From Chlorophyllum brunneum (Eukaryota; Basidiomycota; Agaricomycetes; Agaricales; Agaricaceae): 64,000 nucleotides of DNA. Under the pieces are notes generated by a model that was given only the letters and a program-made list of their open reading frames with translations, had not been told where the DNA came from and made no database searches. The position numbers and the translations under genes were made by a program. The stretch is from the NCBI GenBank assembly GCA_963576785.1, contig OY756144.1:372001-436000 (forward strand). Direction: 5' to 3'. Of this stretch, positions 9,455 through 20,960 are shown piece after piece (positions within the stretch are counted from its first letter, which is position 1; every line of letters starts with the position of its first letter).

Positions 9455-10726
9455 ATGAGCAGCAGTAGCTCATCGAGAACACCGAGAAGACCAAGAGCTC
9501 CGAGACCAACAGACATCCAGGGTTCACCCGTAGCAACAGGATCCAAACGATCAACAGAACCAGAAATCCCTGAAGGCCTTAAACGGCAGAAATCCAAACA
9601 CAGCGTAGACGAAAACACAGCTCTATTTGAAACCGAATTTGACACAGAAGTCGCTGAGAACACATCCAATATAGATATCGCCGAGACCTACGAGGAAGAA
9701 TCCGAACACAGCACAGACGAAGAACTAGCTCCGTTTGAAGAAGAAATCGACACAGCTTTATTTGAAACCGAATTCGACACAGAAGTTGCCGACGCCACAG
9801 CCGATATAGAAATCGCCGAGACCTACGAAAACGAACACAGCGAACCAGAGTTAGAACCAGAAATGACAGACGAAATCAACGTACCAAAGAACCTAGCCCC
9901 GGAACCAGGTTATTTCAATGGGGATAGGACCAAATTTGACGATTGGTGGAGAGCCATATCCTTATGGCTAATGTTCAACAAGATAGATGAAGAGGAACAG
10001 AAAATAGTAGCTATTTTGGCAAGAATGAAAGGAGGACTAGCAGGTCCTTATGCCAACACACAACTACAAGCCATCCAGAATAAGAAAACACCGGCTTGGG
10101 AGGACTTCACAAAAGAAGTAGAAGCCACATTCTCCTTGGGGAATAGAAAAGCCATAGCAGAAGGAGAAATAGAGACGTTCAAACAGGGAAAGAAGAACAC
10201 AGCAGACTTCTTAATCGAATTCGAGGCATTGAGAGCCCAAGCAGGAACAGACGACACACACGCGATATTCCTCCTCAAGCGTCACACCCGAGCAGACATT
10301 ATCCGAACCATAGTAGGATATCCGACAACCTCCGTCCCAACGACATATAGTAAATGGAAAACCACGATCCTCGCAGTGGGACAAGGTTACGAAGCAACGG
10401 ACATCACCCGAGGAGATGTCAAAACCACCACCAGAGTTATCTATGGGGGAAGAGGACAACCCATGGAGATAGGACGACAAAGGGCAGACACCAATCAGAC
10501 TGGAAAACCGAGGTGCTACAATTGTAACCTCTATGGGCATATCGCCAAATACTGCAGGAAGAAGACGAAAGTCACGTACACCAAAATAACATGTTACAAT
10601 TGCGGTAAACAGGGCCACATCTCGAAGAACTGCCGGGCACCCAAGAAAGCCCATATCAGAGAAGTCAACGAGGATGATGAACAAGAGATAGAGGAGAAAG
10701 AGGATTTTGTCGAAGGCTCCGAGTAG
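9455..10726 (+). CDS. gag: Gag polyprotein, copy C
   Basis: 423 aa, intact, identical in translation to copy A. Acidic N-terminal region with a duplicated LFETEFDTEVA segment, capsid-like centre, then CCHC zinc knuckles CYNCNLYGHIAKYC and CYNCGKQGHISKNC for RNA binding. The ATG is about 94 bp after the 5' LTR. The pol frame lies at -1 and is open from shortly before the gag stop, so either -1 frameshifting or reinitiation would be needed for pol. Confidence 0.95.
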   Translation: MSSSSSSRTPRRPRAPRPTDIQGSPVATGSKRSTEPEIPEGLKRQKSKHSVDENTALFETEFDTEVAENTSNIDIAETYEEESEHSTDEELAPFEEEIDTALFETEFDTEVADATADIEIAETYENEHSEPELEPEMTDEINVPKNLAPEPGYFNGDRTKFDDWWRAISLWLMFNKIDEEEQKIVAILARMKGGLAGPYANTQLQAIQNKKTPAWEDFTKEVEATFSLGNRKAIAEGEIETFKQGKKNTADFLIEFEALRAQAGTDDTHAIFLLKRHTRADIIRTIVGYPTTSVPTTYSKWKTTILAVGQGYEATDITRGDVKTTTRVIYGGRGQPMEIGRQRADTNQTGKPRCYNCNLYGHIAKYCRKKTKVTYTKITCYNCGKQGHISKNCRAPKKAHIREVNEDDEQEIEEKEDFVEGSE

Positions 10727-13700
10727 GCGCAAACCTGCGAGCCAATAAAACTAGAGTTTCTGTTTTATCACACAATAGACGATATGTGATTCCCCAAAAA
10801 CGAAACTCTACGCGCGAACTTCTCCTCGACTCAACAATCCAGACAAGAAAAGGACGCAAACCAATTACAACTCTGGTAGACTCCGGATGCACCCACACAT
10901 GCATAGCACAACGAACAGTAGAAGAAGAACAGATCCCGACTAAAACCCTGGAAACCCCGATCAAAGTAATCAACGCCGATGGAACGGAAAATAGGAAGGG
11001 AGAAATAATAGACAAAGCACAACTGGTACTACACAACGGCAACCACACGGAACAAATCGACGCTCTAGTAACATAATTGGAAAGCGCGGACTTATACCTG
11101 GGACACGATTGGCTGGTTAAACATAACCCAGAAATCGATTGGAACAATCATGTCATACGATTCACGAGATGTCCAGAAGATTGCAAAATATCACATAGTG
11201 ACATACAGTTCAACGAGAAAATACGGACAGTCAAGGAACACATTGAAGAAAAAAAAGGCGGACCGGACGGACGATGAAGATCTACCACCATACCTCCGAC
11301 AGTACACCCATCTATTCAACAAGAAGAACTTTGATAATTTACCCGCACACACGGTATGGGACCACGAGATAAATCTGTTGGAGGATGCACCCCTGGTACT
11401 GCAATCCAAAGTTTACCCGATGACAATAACGGAAAAACAGGAACTACAAAAGTTCCTCGACGAAAATCTCGCCTCAGGACGAATCAGACCATCACAATCC
11501 CCCTACGCCACCCCATGCTTCTTCATACCAAAAAAAGACGGAACAAAACGCCTGGTACAAGATTACAAAAAACTGAATGAACACACCATCAAAGATAAAA
11601 TGCCACTACCACTCATAGGCGAAGTTCTAGATCGATTAAAGGACGCAAAAGTGTTTAACAAGCTCGATATCATTTGGGGATACAACAACATCAGAATCAG
11701 GAAAGGAGACGAATGGAAGGCAGCGTTCGTAACAAACAACGGATTATTTGAACCTACAGTCATGTTCTTCGGAATGAGCAATTCACCGGCAACCTTCCAG
11801 AGAATGATGAACACGATATTTCGGGAACTATTACATGAAGGAACACTCGTCAACTACATGGACGATTTCGTCATTCCAGGGACCACACAAGAAGAACTTG
11901 AGAAAAGAACAATGTGGTTCTTAGACATTGCAGCCAAACACCAGCTCTACTTCAAGCGATCAAAATGTATGTTCGACGCGAAGGAAATACCCATACTGGG
12001 CTTTGTAGTAGGACAGGGCAGCGTTAAAATGGAGGAAGAGAAGGTGAAAGCAGTAAGGGAATGGCCAACACCCAAATCTGTGAAAGATGTCGAAAAATTC
12101 CTCGGCTTTGCAAACTTCTACCGACGATTCATACAAGACTTCAGTAACATAGCAACACCACTACATGAACTCAAGAAGAAAGACGCACAATGGTCATGGT
12201 CAGAACGACAACAGCAAGCGTTTGAAAAAATCAAGAAGAAAATCACGAGCGAACCAGTACTAGCAATGCCCCGAGATAAAGGACAATATAGAGTGGAAGT
12301 GGACGCATCAGGATACGGAGTAGGAGCAGTACTATCACAAGACCAGGATAACCAGTGGCACCCAATCGCCTTCCACTCGAGAACAATGACACCGGCAGAA
12401 CGAAATTACCAAATCTACGACAAAGAACTATTGGCAATCCGAGAAGCGATCAAAACTTGGAGACAATATCTACTTGATGCCGACAAACCATTCAAGATAT
12501 GGACGGACCACAAGAACTTGGAATACTTTAGGAAACCGCAACAACTCACAGGACGACAGGCGAGATGGCAACTGGAACTACAAGAATATCACTACACGTT
12601 AAAACACATACCCGGAAAAACAAACACAAAAGCAGATGTGTTATCAAGACTAGCGAAAACGGATACAACCAGAGACAACACAAATATCACGCTATTACCC
12701 GACCACTTATTCGACAACACTACCACCGAGATCAGACAAATTTGGGATATATCGGGAGAAGAAGACCTGAAACACCGATTATGAAAGGAGCAGAGGAGAG
12801 AAACACAATGGTTAAGAGAAAAAGAGAAACGACCAGAAGAGATATGGGAAACTGATGGATTACCCATCTTCGAAGGAAGAATATACGTACCACCAAACAC
12901 CGAGTTACGCCAAGAAATACTCCAACAACACCACAACAGAACGGACGTAGGACACCCGGGACAACACAGAATGATCGAACTCCTCAAAAGGACATATTGG
13001 TGGCCACAAATGCGCAATGATGTTAAACAATACATCAAAGGATGTGACACATGTCAGCGAAACAAAATACTCTGAACACGACCTACCACACACCTCCATC
13101 CGCTACCAATACCCACCGGACCATGGGAAGAGATATCAATCGACATGATAGGACCACTGCCAAAATCGGAGGGATACAACACAATACTCGTCATCGTTGA
13201 TCGTTTCAGCAAAATGATCAGACTACGGGCAGTTAACACCACCCTATCATCCGAGGAGTTAGGAGATATATATCGGGACGACATATGGAGACAACATGGG
13301 ATACCACGCAGGATCATCAGTGACAGAGGTCCACAATTTGCATCAAAATTCATGGCGGAACTTTGCAGAGCAACCGGCACCCAACGTAACCTATCCACGG
13401 CATACCATCCACAAACAGACGGTCAAACGGAGCGCATCAACCAAGAGGTCGAGGCCTACCTCAGAAATGTAATCAATCATGCACAGAACAACTGGGAGAA
13501 ATGGCTCAGCACTGCAGAATTCCAGTATAACGATAAAACACATAGTGCCACAGGACATTCACCGTTCCAGATAGTATACGGACGACACCCATGGAAAGGA
13601 GACATCTCAAATGAGATCAAAGCTCCGGCAATCACGGAAAGAATACAGGAACTACAGGACATACGCCAAGAGACGATCAAGATGCTCCAACAAAACCAAG

Positions 13701-14208
13701 TACAGATGGAGAAGCGGAACAGCACAAAGCCAGAACACGAGTACCGAGCAGAAGACCAAATTTGGCTTGAGGCAGACAATATTAGACAACAAGACCAACA
13801 AAGAAACTAGATCACAAGAGATACGGACCGTTCCAAGTAAAAGAAAAAATAGGAGAAACAAGCTACCGCCTGGAGCTACCTGAAACATGGGCGATACATG
13901 ACGTGTTCAACAGCAGACTACTTTCCCCCTATCATAACCCCGAGTATGACAGCCAGCGCACTCCGCCGCCACCGATCCCCGAGATAGTTAATGATGAGGA
14001 ACACTACGAAGTAGACGAAGTCCGAGGACACCGCACAAAAGGGAAACGAAAACAGTACCTAGTACACTGGAAAGAATATACGTCCGAAGAAGATACATGG
14101 GAAGATGAGACAAATTTAGATAATGCCAAGGAAGCGGTACAAGAATTTATGAGCAAGATTTTGAGGATGAAACCTATAAAAAGGGGAGGTAAAAAGCAGC
14201 AATTATGA
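10727..14208 (+). pseudogene. pol: Pol polyprotein, copy C (PR-RT-RH-IN-chromodomain), disrupted
   Basis: Protease with LVDSGCTHT (around 10870) to a TAA at 11074-11076. A frame change at an eight-A run (11249-11256). RT with NYMDDF, RNaseH with DASGYGVGAV and DHKNLEY (11150-12784, stop TGA). Integrase HHCC finger (HH near 12930, CDTCQRNK near 13050), then TGA at 13073-13075. Integrase core 13145-13810 (SIDMIG, SDRGPQF, DGQTERINQE). A 1-nt deletion near 13788 before the GPF module (RYGPFQV). Chromodomain 13903-14208 (YLVHWKEY, EEDTWE). Domain order is that of chromoviruses. The shared lesions with copy A mean both came from an already defective parent or were homogenised. Confidence 0.92.
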
Positions 14209-14305
14209 ACAGCAAACCTCGCATTCCAAGCAACCACTACACTCAACGCATCACTCGTAGTATCCAGTTCACACTTGACTTCGCCAATTATCTTTACAAC
14301 ACACC

Positions 14306-15142
14306 ATGCCCGCCGAACGCCAACTTACCCCATACCCTTACCTCAAAGAATTCGAAGAACTCGTCCCAGAAAGGACCAGCCATGAAGAACTCGTAGAAGG
14401 AGAAACCCTAGTCGACACCATAATACTATTGGGTGCAGCAGTGAAAGCAACCCAAGAAGGCGCCTTGAAAATTATGGACACATTATCCGAAGCCACTCCG
14501 AGACTCAATCAGTTCATCATCGATGAAGGAAGGAGAGACCAACTAGAGAGGCACTTGTACGAAATTAACGACGACTTGCAACTCCTCGTTATCTCAAACA
14601 TACGAGCTCGGATGCACAGTATCCTCGTAGCCCTAGCCGAGCGACTCAATACGTACGAGTCAAGAAGCACGGACAACCTCTCCCACCACATCGTTAATCG
14701 ACTACTCGTTAGTAACGACCCATTCCCCATCCAACATCACATCTGCCACACATGCGAACAAAAGACTCAAGGAAGAACCGCCGCCGATCAGTTACTCCAC
14801 CCCGACATCGAAGAAGAAGTCGCTCATCTCCAGACCATACTCACTACGGTAGTACCCCCCATCACACCCATGATCTTCCACCCGCCGACAGGATATAACA
14901 CGTTGAAATCAGAAGGTGAAAAGGACAACGACTACTGGAAGGACATCGTGCACAAGCTGCTAAGCAATCACACCAACGACAATACCACGTACAACAACCA
15001 CACCCACTTCCTGTTCAAAGAAGGACCGCCACACGCACCCCTCTGGATTGGTTTACGCCGTGTTGACAAAGCACCTCTCATCGGAGGAAACAAGAAGGAC
15101 TTGGCCAGAGCTCTGGGAGTGGCCGTACCTATGAACGAGTAA
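14306..15142 (+). CDS. Retrotransposon accessory ORF3 (278 aa), copy C
   Basis: Intact 278-aa ORF about 100 bp after the chromodomain stop and about 110 bp before the 3' LTR. Begins MPAERQLTPYPYLKEFEELV; the middle is helical (RRDQLERHLYEINDDLQLLV); a His/Cys cluster HHICHTCEQ lies near residue 143; a proline-rich TTVVPPITPM stretch lies near 185; a basic glycine-containing C-terminus follows. No transmembrane segment or signal peptide. Position matches that of env or antisense accessory genes in other LTR elements, but the sequence gives no family. It stays open in two diverged copies although pol is dead. Confidence 0.82.
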   Translation: MPAERQLTPYPYLKEFEELVPERTSHEELVEGETLVDTIILLGAAVKATQEGALKIMDTLSEATPRLNQFIIDEGRRDQLERHLYEINDDLQLLVISNIRARMHSILVALAERLNTYESRSTDNLSHHIVNRLLVSNDPFPIQHHICHTCEQKTQGRTAADQLLHPDIEEEVAHLQTILTTVVPPITPMIFHPPTGYNTLKSEGEKDNDYWKDIVHKLLSNHTNDNTTYNNHTHFLFKEGPPHAPLWIGLRRVDKAPLIGGNKKDLARALGVAVPMNE

Positions 15143-15237
15143 ACACTCATCGCGTTTTCTTACCCTCACCAAATTCCATATGCTCTATTTTACAAAAGGA
15201 CCTTTACAGTAATACGCATCATGAGGACATGAAGCTT

Positions 15238-15250
15238 GAAAGGGAGGTAT
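15238..15250 (+). other. Polypurine tract, copy C
   Basis: Purine-rich GAAAGGGAGGTAT directly before the 3' LTR; the plus-strand DNA primer site in LTR retroelements. The B-type version reads AAAAGGAGGTAT. Confidence 0.7.
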
Positions 15251-15551
15251 TGTTACGAATCGTAGGCTGTTCATGTCTATCATGCGCCCATTACCTCATG
15301 TACCCTCATACTCGTTTCACCTCCTGTATCACCCCTAGAGGCTATGCCTCTTACCTGACTCCCTCTACTCGTCTCCTATGACTCCGTTACTCAACTCCCT
15401 TATTATTAGCCTTTACCACTAGTATATAAAGTGTAGTAATACTTGATGTATTCCTTACACTTTACCAATCGTATCATCCCTTCTTCCTTTCTCTACTTCC
15501 TTCCCTTTATCCAAAGGCTTGCAACCTGAGTCAGAGACTAAGGTCGTAACA
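15251..15551 (+). repeat. 3' LTR of copy C (301 bp, A-type U3)
   Basis: TG..CA ends and the usual 8-bp inverted ends. Its U3 resembles the copy A LTR (seven transitions) rather than its own 5' LTR. Right flank is host kinase-relic sequence. Confidence 0.95.
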
Positions 15552-16658
15552 TCCCGCTTCTCTACAAGTAACTGTCGGTTACCTCTGGTGAGCGATCAGC
15601 AGCCATTTACTCTGCCAACGGATATCCTGATTGTATCGCAGCTCCCTGACCTCCCCAACACACGCTTGATCGGTTTTTCATACATGAACTCTTGATCCAC
15701 ACTCCAGTCATGGGTTGATTTGCAGAATAGTGCACTCTTATCGTGTGATGGGTGCACACTATCGTGGATTTGGGGGTATCTTTCATGTCAAGAACTAGTT
15801 CGACAAGCTCATATCAAACGAGTGCCACCGCAATGCGGGATGTTCCATCGGAGTTCTGAGGCACACGAAGACATATTAAAAAATGGTATCTGGTCATTCA
15901 GTCGCATCCCTTATGAGGTTCGTACGTCTTTTCTTAAATTCTATCCACTACTAAACTAGCTACCTACTTCAGGCCTATAAAGCACTAGATCCAATCAATC
16001 TCTTTCGATGTGGACGAGAATAGGACTGTAGCAACATCTCCAGAGTTCGGACCGTGACACATTATCGAAAAGCGGTAAAGGCAAAGTCAAGTTTTTTCGT
16101 AGCTTGTATCAGGTATGTACCTCCTTCACCTGTCTACTGACTGGCATCCGCTAATCAAAGCACTCTCAAAGTGACTTTTTACCAAAACTGACTGAAGTGG
16201 GGCGCACATTGGCTCAGGTCCGATAGTCACAGTCACTGGCATCAAAACTCAACATACGCCATGGAAGTCCTGACAGACTTGATGATAGGACTTAAATGCA
16301 AGCAAAATGATGCGCGATATTCAGAAGGAAGTAGCTGTGTACTAATTACGAGAGGATAGAGGAAGGTATCGTTATTTCCGTATGCTTGGAACATAAGTGA
16401 GGAAGGTCTTTTGGTGATTAAATTATATGTATGGGAAAGTGAGGATTCGGAACAATGTTGGAATATAATTTTATTCGTGGTATATTCAATCCATTGACGG
16501 CATTCAGGAGATACTATGCAGGGAAAGTTGACACGATTGGCAGCGGTGATGATGGTAGCGTTGAAGTGTTGCTACTGCTTCCGTGCACCGTTCATTGTTT
16601 TGCACAGTTCAAGAAGTGCATGATGACAGGGGATTGGATTGGGTACTATTTGAGATAC
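15552..16658 (+). pseudogene. TKL-like protein kinase relic K1
   Basis: Heavily decayed. A fragment around 15880-15930 reads NGIWSF.RIPYEV, matching kinase subdomain IX (D-W-S-F/Y-G-C-x-x-Y-E-V). Other copies in the window supply the catalytic-loop HGD and the DFG region. Downstream sequence (16200-16658) matches the 3' parts of K3 and K7 in inverted orientation. No usable frame remains. Confidence 0.55.
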
Positions 16659-17412
16659 TGTGGAGAGCGACGTTTGGCTACTGCTGAACTCTCACGTCAT
16701 CTCCAAGGGAGTCTTTTCGGATCAAAAATCTCGGAGCGCCCATCACTGGGTCGGGGCATCATCATAAACATCCCAAAGTCAAGTCTTCTGTCCCTCTTCC
16801 CCATTTCTATGCCTCCTCCATTTCTATTTCATAACTGTAAGCTATCCCCTTTAAGTCCAATTGTAGGTCTACACCGTAGATGATCATCTGGAGAAAGTCC
16901 CAAATAAATAATGTATTCTGCCTAACCTCTTCCTATCTTCTCTCTTCTCCCTCCTACCTTTATAGTATAAAAACATTATCAATCCATTTGTACCTGGTCC
17001 CCTATTGTTCTACACCTTGTCCATAGATGATTACCTTCATTTTTCTTCCCATTTTTCGGTCTGATTACTTCATTAAAATGTACCTTGGCATATTTCTTTC
17101 ACACTTCTAAAACTGGGCCATATTCATGTATGTATATAAGTAGTATGTCTTCGATAGGGGAAGGCAGAAAAATACGAATGAGTATCTAAATCCCCTCAGA
17201 TTCCCAAAGCCACTTCGTCTCTTATCTATCTCAACTCCATTAATTACCCAAACTTGATCACCGTTTTTCTCGACCATTTCCTGGTCAATTCCTCTCAAAT
17301 CTTCGACGCTCTGTACCGCTAATCGACTCCTTTTGGTTGGAAGCAAAGCGGTTGTTGGATTCGGCCGCGCTCGTTAAAGCGTTCGCTCACCAGCCCATAC
17401 CCTCGTTCTACA
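16659..17412 (+). repeat. Putative solo LTR, 754 bp (copy 1)
   Basis: Same ends and same 754-bp length as 33410-34163. Starts TGTGGAGAGCG and ends ..ACA, compatible with an LTR. Contains a TATA-like TATAGTATAAAAA near 16970. It shares no sequence with the 301-bp LTRs. The two flanks look unrelated to one another when compared with empty paralogous sites, suggesting a rearrangement through this repeat. Orientation is arbitrary. Confidence 0.6.
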
Positions 17413-18021
17413 GTAGCACTTGGGATCTGGCCACGGAGGAATATCAATCCCCATGACTAGGCCGTCTCTACTGAAACCCTCTTGGTCTCCCCCTACCCTA
17501 CCAGCTCCAGCAGCACGGTATCACATCGGTGAGGAAGTAAAAAAATATCGGACATGTCGTTTGTTTTCGACACCTCGGTTATGTTCTCGGAGAGGGAAGC
17601 GGCGATACGTTGGTACTGATATTACTTCTTTCTTTGCGTTCCCATATTCGTATCCGTTTGAGTGGTGGCAGTCTTGAGGTTGGTGAAAGGGATAGGAAAG
17701 AGCATCGGACTAGGTACATCCTGACTTGCGGCGAGAGGTTGAAAAGCCTTCCTCGGTGTCGTGGTCCCATGCTGACTAGGACAGCCTTGACAATGCTGCA
17801 GGTCGTGTAGGTGCGGTGGCTCCACGCCAATAACCCAGCTTCGAGGGCGGGTCAGAGAGTTGGGATGAGGATTTTGATATGTTGCGGTTGGCTGTGTTTC
17901 TGGTGAGGGTGCTTGGTTCAAATCTCTTTCTCACGCATCTCCTCTGTGGCCTCTCAGGAAAACTGCGAATGGAGGGCCCGCAAGTCGTTGGTCTCCCTTC
18001 CACCAAGGTCGTCAGTGTTCT
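17413..18021. repeat. Kinase-unit 5' region repeat
   Basis: Resembles the upstream segments of the kinase relics (compare 37650-37870, 43300-43740, 47090-47540, 58030-58430). Mostly non-coding; no intact gene is seen and no G gene lies upstream of F1. Confidence 0.45.
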
Positions 18022-19109
18022 ATGACTGATCCACCGCCTATCGCATGTGCCTACCTCAAAGTGAGCCTAGAAACGCTATCACTGGTGGACGTACTCGGAT
18101 CCATATTCCAGCTTCCACCTGGGCAGCACACTTTCTTTAGGATGCGACAGATACCTGTCGTGTTTCTGGGGAAGCTTGACCGCTTATCACTTATTCTAGC
18201 CGTACAACCCACCCCGGTTTCTCTTCAAATTATGCGCGATCTGCGCGAAATGGCTGGGGAGCAATGCAAAAAGCTGTCGGACGTCATGTTTTCTGGCCTC
18301 AAATTCGCAACCATTCTTACATACCCTTTCTCCGGATTCGGTCGGTGAGGAGACATTCCTGAACGTTCTTCTCGTAAACAACCACGCTTCAATTGTAGCG
18401 GACGACATGGAGGCAGCTTTGGAGGCCATGACCAAGTTCAGGCAGTACATGACCGACACTGCTGGCCGAATCGCAACATTGCTGAGTGACAGTGGGTTTC
18501 TCCGTACATTCTCATGTCTCTCTTCGAAATTCACGAAAACTTTCAGACAAGAAAAGTACAGGTAACACTGTATTTACCGCAGAAAACTCTTAGGATGTGA
18601 GGGAACTCGTCAATGCGGTCGATGAATGCAATGCCCTACTTCGAGAAAGTGGCAAACACTACCGAGAGATAGAAAGACAAACCGAAGATGAAGAATCCAT
18701 CAGATCCAATCAACCTTCGTATGAGGAGATCAAAATGCAAGAACGGTGGACTGCATTTTCTACGAGTATAAAGGGCCTGAAAGATGGCTTTGGCCCCCTT
18801 CACCGCAGGATACTTAAGGGCGGAGACATTCAGAGAGCCGATGACTCGTACGACAGCAGTCGGACTTCCGGAGACGCAGAGCCCGCCGGTTCCTCCAACA
18901 TAACGGACGCCCCAAATGGACAAAAAGAAATCTTGGATGCGAATGTATCTAATCCATCACCAAAGACTTCGCGCTGGAGATCATATTTGCAACGGATTTT
19001 CTGCTGCCTAACCTTGAAGCATTTGGGCCAGAGTGGTGTCATTTTCAGAATGCGACTGGTCTTATCTAATGTACCTAGAGTATTTTTAAATGCCATATCA
19101 TTGCCTTAA
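18022..19109 (+). pseudogene. Family F pseudogene F1
   Basis: Exon 1 is 18022-18060 (MTDPPPIACAYLK). A 51-nt intron with GTGAGC..CAG follows and exon 2 starts at 18112 with the family's LPPGQHTFF. A frameshift near 18340 and a TAG near 18594, where intact members have a glutamine codon, break it. The second-intron region shows a weak donor. Exon 3 still reads NAVDECNALLRE, then QERWTAFSTS and a degenerate RSYLQRIFCCL tail, and the normal stop is lost. No G partner lies upstream. Confidence 0.75.
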
Positions 19110-20960
19110 TGAACAGAAATATTCGGCATGGTCGGCCTTGTACTAGCTGGGGCTGTCCTTGAACGCGCCCCTAACATTCGCCACCGGTTTCCCTAAAGGT
19201 AGCATTATAGACAGTCAGGTCGCATGCGTACTGTCTCTTGCCTCGAACCGAGTACTCTAACTGTTGCTTGTTCTGGAATATTACAAAAGAATTCAGACAA
19301 GCAGGATCTAATATCGATACCGCCCTTCTCTGGAATGTTACGTCTTGTAGTTAGGATGCAGGATGTCTCTCATAGTAGTATATACCAGGGACCGGTTGCA
19401 ATGGTAGCTGGACTTTTTCCTGTTGTTTTCTGGCTCGTTGACATATTTGGTCCGTCAGAGTTCACGTACACCATCGTGTCACAGTTCATTAACATTCATT
19501 TGGGGTCCCACGCAGTCTCTGCTACCACGCGCCATCAGCCAGATCCGATGATCCTGTCTCCCTCCATTGTACTATTCCCTCGCCATCCCGCATTCAGCTT
19601 CTATTGTTCTCTCTCCCTCTGACAGAAGCGAACCGGTGGACCTTAGTGGACAACTGTTTTTGTTTCATCCGTTTCTCAACGCCTATCCGATTTTACCGCA
19701 AGAAGTCAGGTCCTTACCATTGAGCCAGAAAAAGAAGCTGAACCACCAGGCGTTCCGCAAACCTGGTTCTTTCTATCTCGTGTTACATGAAGGTGCGCTG
19801 CCGGAGGCTGTTGTTAATTGTCCTCCCATTGAGGGATTTCCAAGGGGACACAAGTGTCCAGAAGTTGAACACAGAAATTTACGGCCATTCGAGTTAATCG
19901 TTTGACCAGAAAAAAAAAACAATGACCGCTACCCTAGTGGTATCTCTTCGAGGCCCGGGCGAAGAAGGACTGGGGTACCGACTCAGAGGACGGGGTAGAC
20001 GTTGGCATGTGCCAGTCCCCTGCGACCAAGGCGCTCACACCTGGACTTCGAGCTTTGGGTCAGCAAAATTGGTGTAGAACGTGGTGGGATAACCTGGTAT
20101 GGGTGTACGGAAGGGTGCCGGAAGGGACGTCTTCAGTGAGCATTCAGCGCCGCCCCCGCCCCAAGCGTCTAATGAATATAACATTCAGTAGCAACACCGT
20201 CGTGCTCGCTTAGACCTGTCACCCCCCTTGCCCATCGTCTGCCTATATTGTCCTGTCAACAAGTCTGGAAATCTATTGTACGAGCCGCTAGCAGCACCAG
20301 GACCTGGTTAGGACATTGGTTCTGTGTTTGAAATTCCCATATCCCAAGGTAATTTTTCACCCTCAGCTGCTGGTAGTGGGAGACTTATTGTGACGATACG
20401 ACAGCTATTCAATCAAAAACAATGTGGAAAGCCTGGTCGTAAACGATGCGGATTATTCACCTGGTTGACAAGCTGATTGGCTCTGCCTCTCGACCTATGC
20501 CAAGCTTCCTTCCACAGGATGCAGGAGTAGTAAAATCAGGGAAGAAAAGCAGGATTCTGTTTAACTACTTCGAATTACCCCAGACGAAGCACGGAGTGTG
20601 TGATCTCAGGTGTGTATCAACGTCTTCATCCACGGAAAAGTGTCCTAAAAATTCAGTTCATGCAGATGTGGGTGGAGGACCAGCGCTAAATCTGATGGCC
20701 GGTGAAGAAAGCACTACGATGTCGCGACAACATCACTTCACAATAGCCAGTACATGTACACAATGACTTCCAGTCTATATTTATCGCCATCAGTATTGGC
20801 TGCCTCTTTGGCGGCCATAGCCACCGAGGTCTCGAGAAGGCACTGGTAGCGGCAGCGGTGGTGGGTACACAACGGTGTGGTTCTGAGACCGGAAGGGTGG
20901 CTGTACACTTACTTGCCAAGAGATGCCTTCCGACTTTTGTTTAGAACCACGCCTGGACAT
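19110..20960. repeat. F-gene 3' flank repeat (U block) and adjoining repeats
   Basis: Sequence after F1 with related copies after the other F genes and, orphaned, at 34164-34850 and 39540-40370. A recognisable anchor is 'gggaccggttgcaatggtagctgg' like sequence near 19390. The section 19920-20420 also recurs at 40370-40880 and 54500-54960. No coding potential recognised. Confidence 0.6.

Larger units (their letters stand above)
9061..15551 (+). mobile_element. Ty3/Gypsy chromovirus LTR retrotransposon, copy C (structurally complete, 6.5 kb)
   Basis: 5' LTR 9061-9361, self-priming site, gag 9455-10726, pol about 10727-14208, ORF3 14306-15142, polypurine tract, 3' LTR 15251-15551. The two LTRs are of different U3 types (B-type 5', A-type 3'), which cannot result from one reverse-transcription event. 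Base preceding the 5' LTR is PPT sequence, not host DNA, so no target-site duplication can be tested. Confidence 0.93.

Noticed and set aside
14205..14396. 63-codon ORF overlapping the end of pol and the start of ORF3 (also 337-528 and 7239-7430)
   Set aside because: Present in all copies only because it overlaps ORF3 in another frame. Its sequence has no independent conservation or domain.
17107..17346. 79-codon ORF inside the 754-bp repeat (also 33858-34097)
   Set aside because: Conserved only because the two repeats are almost identical; no independent copy or domain to support a protein.
19920..20420. Protein-coding exon in the block repeated at 40370 and 54500
   Set aside because: Copies have no common open frame on either strand, so it is treated as non-coding repeat.
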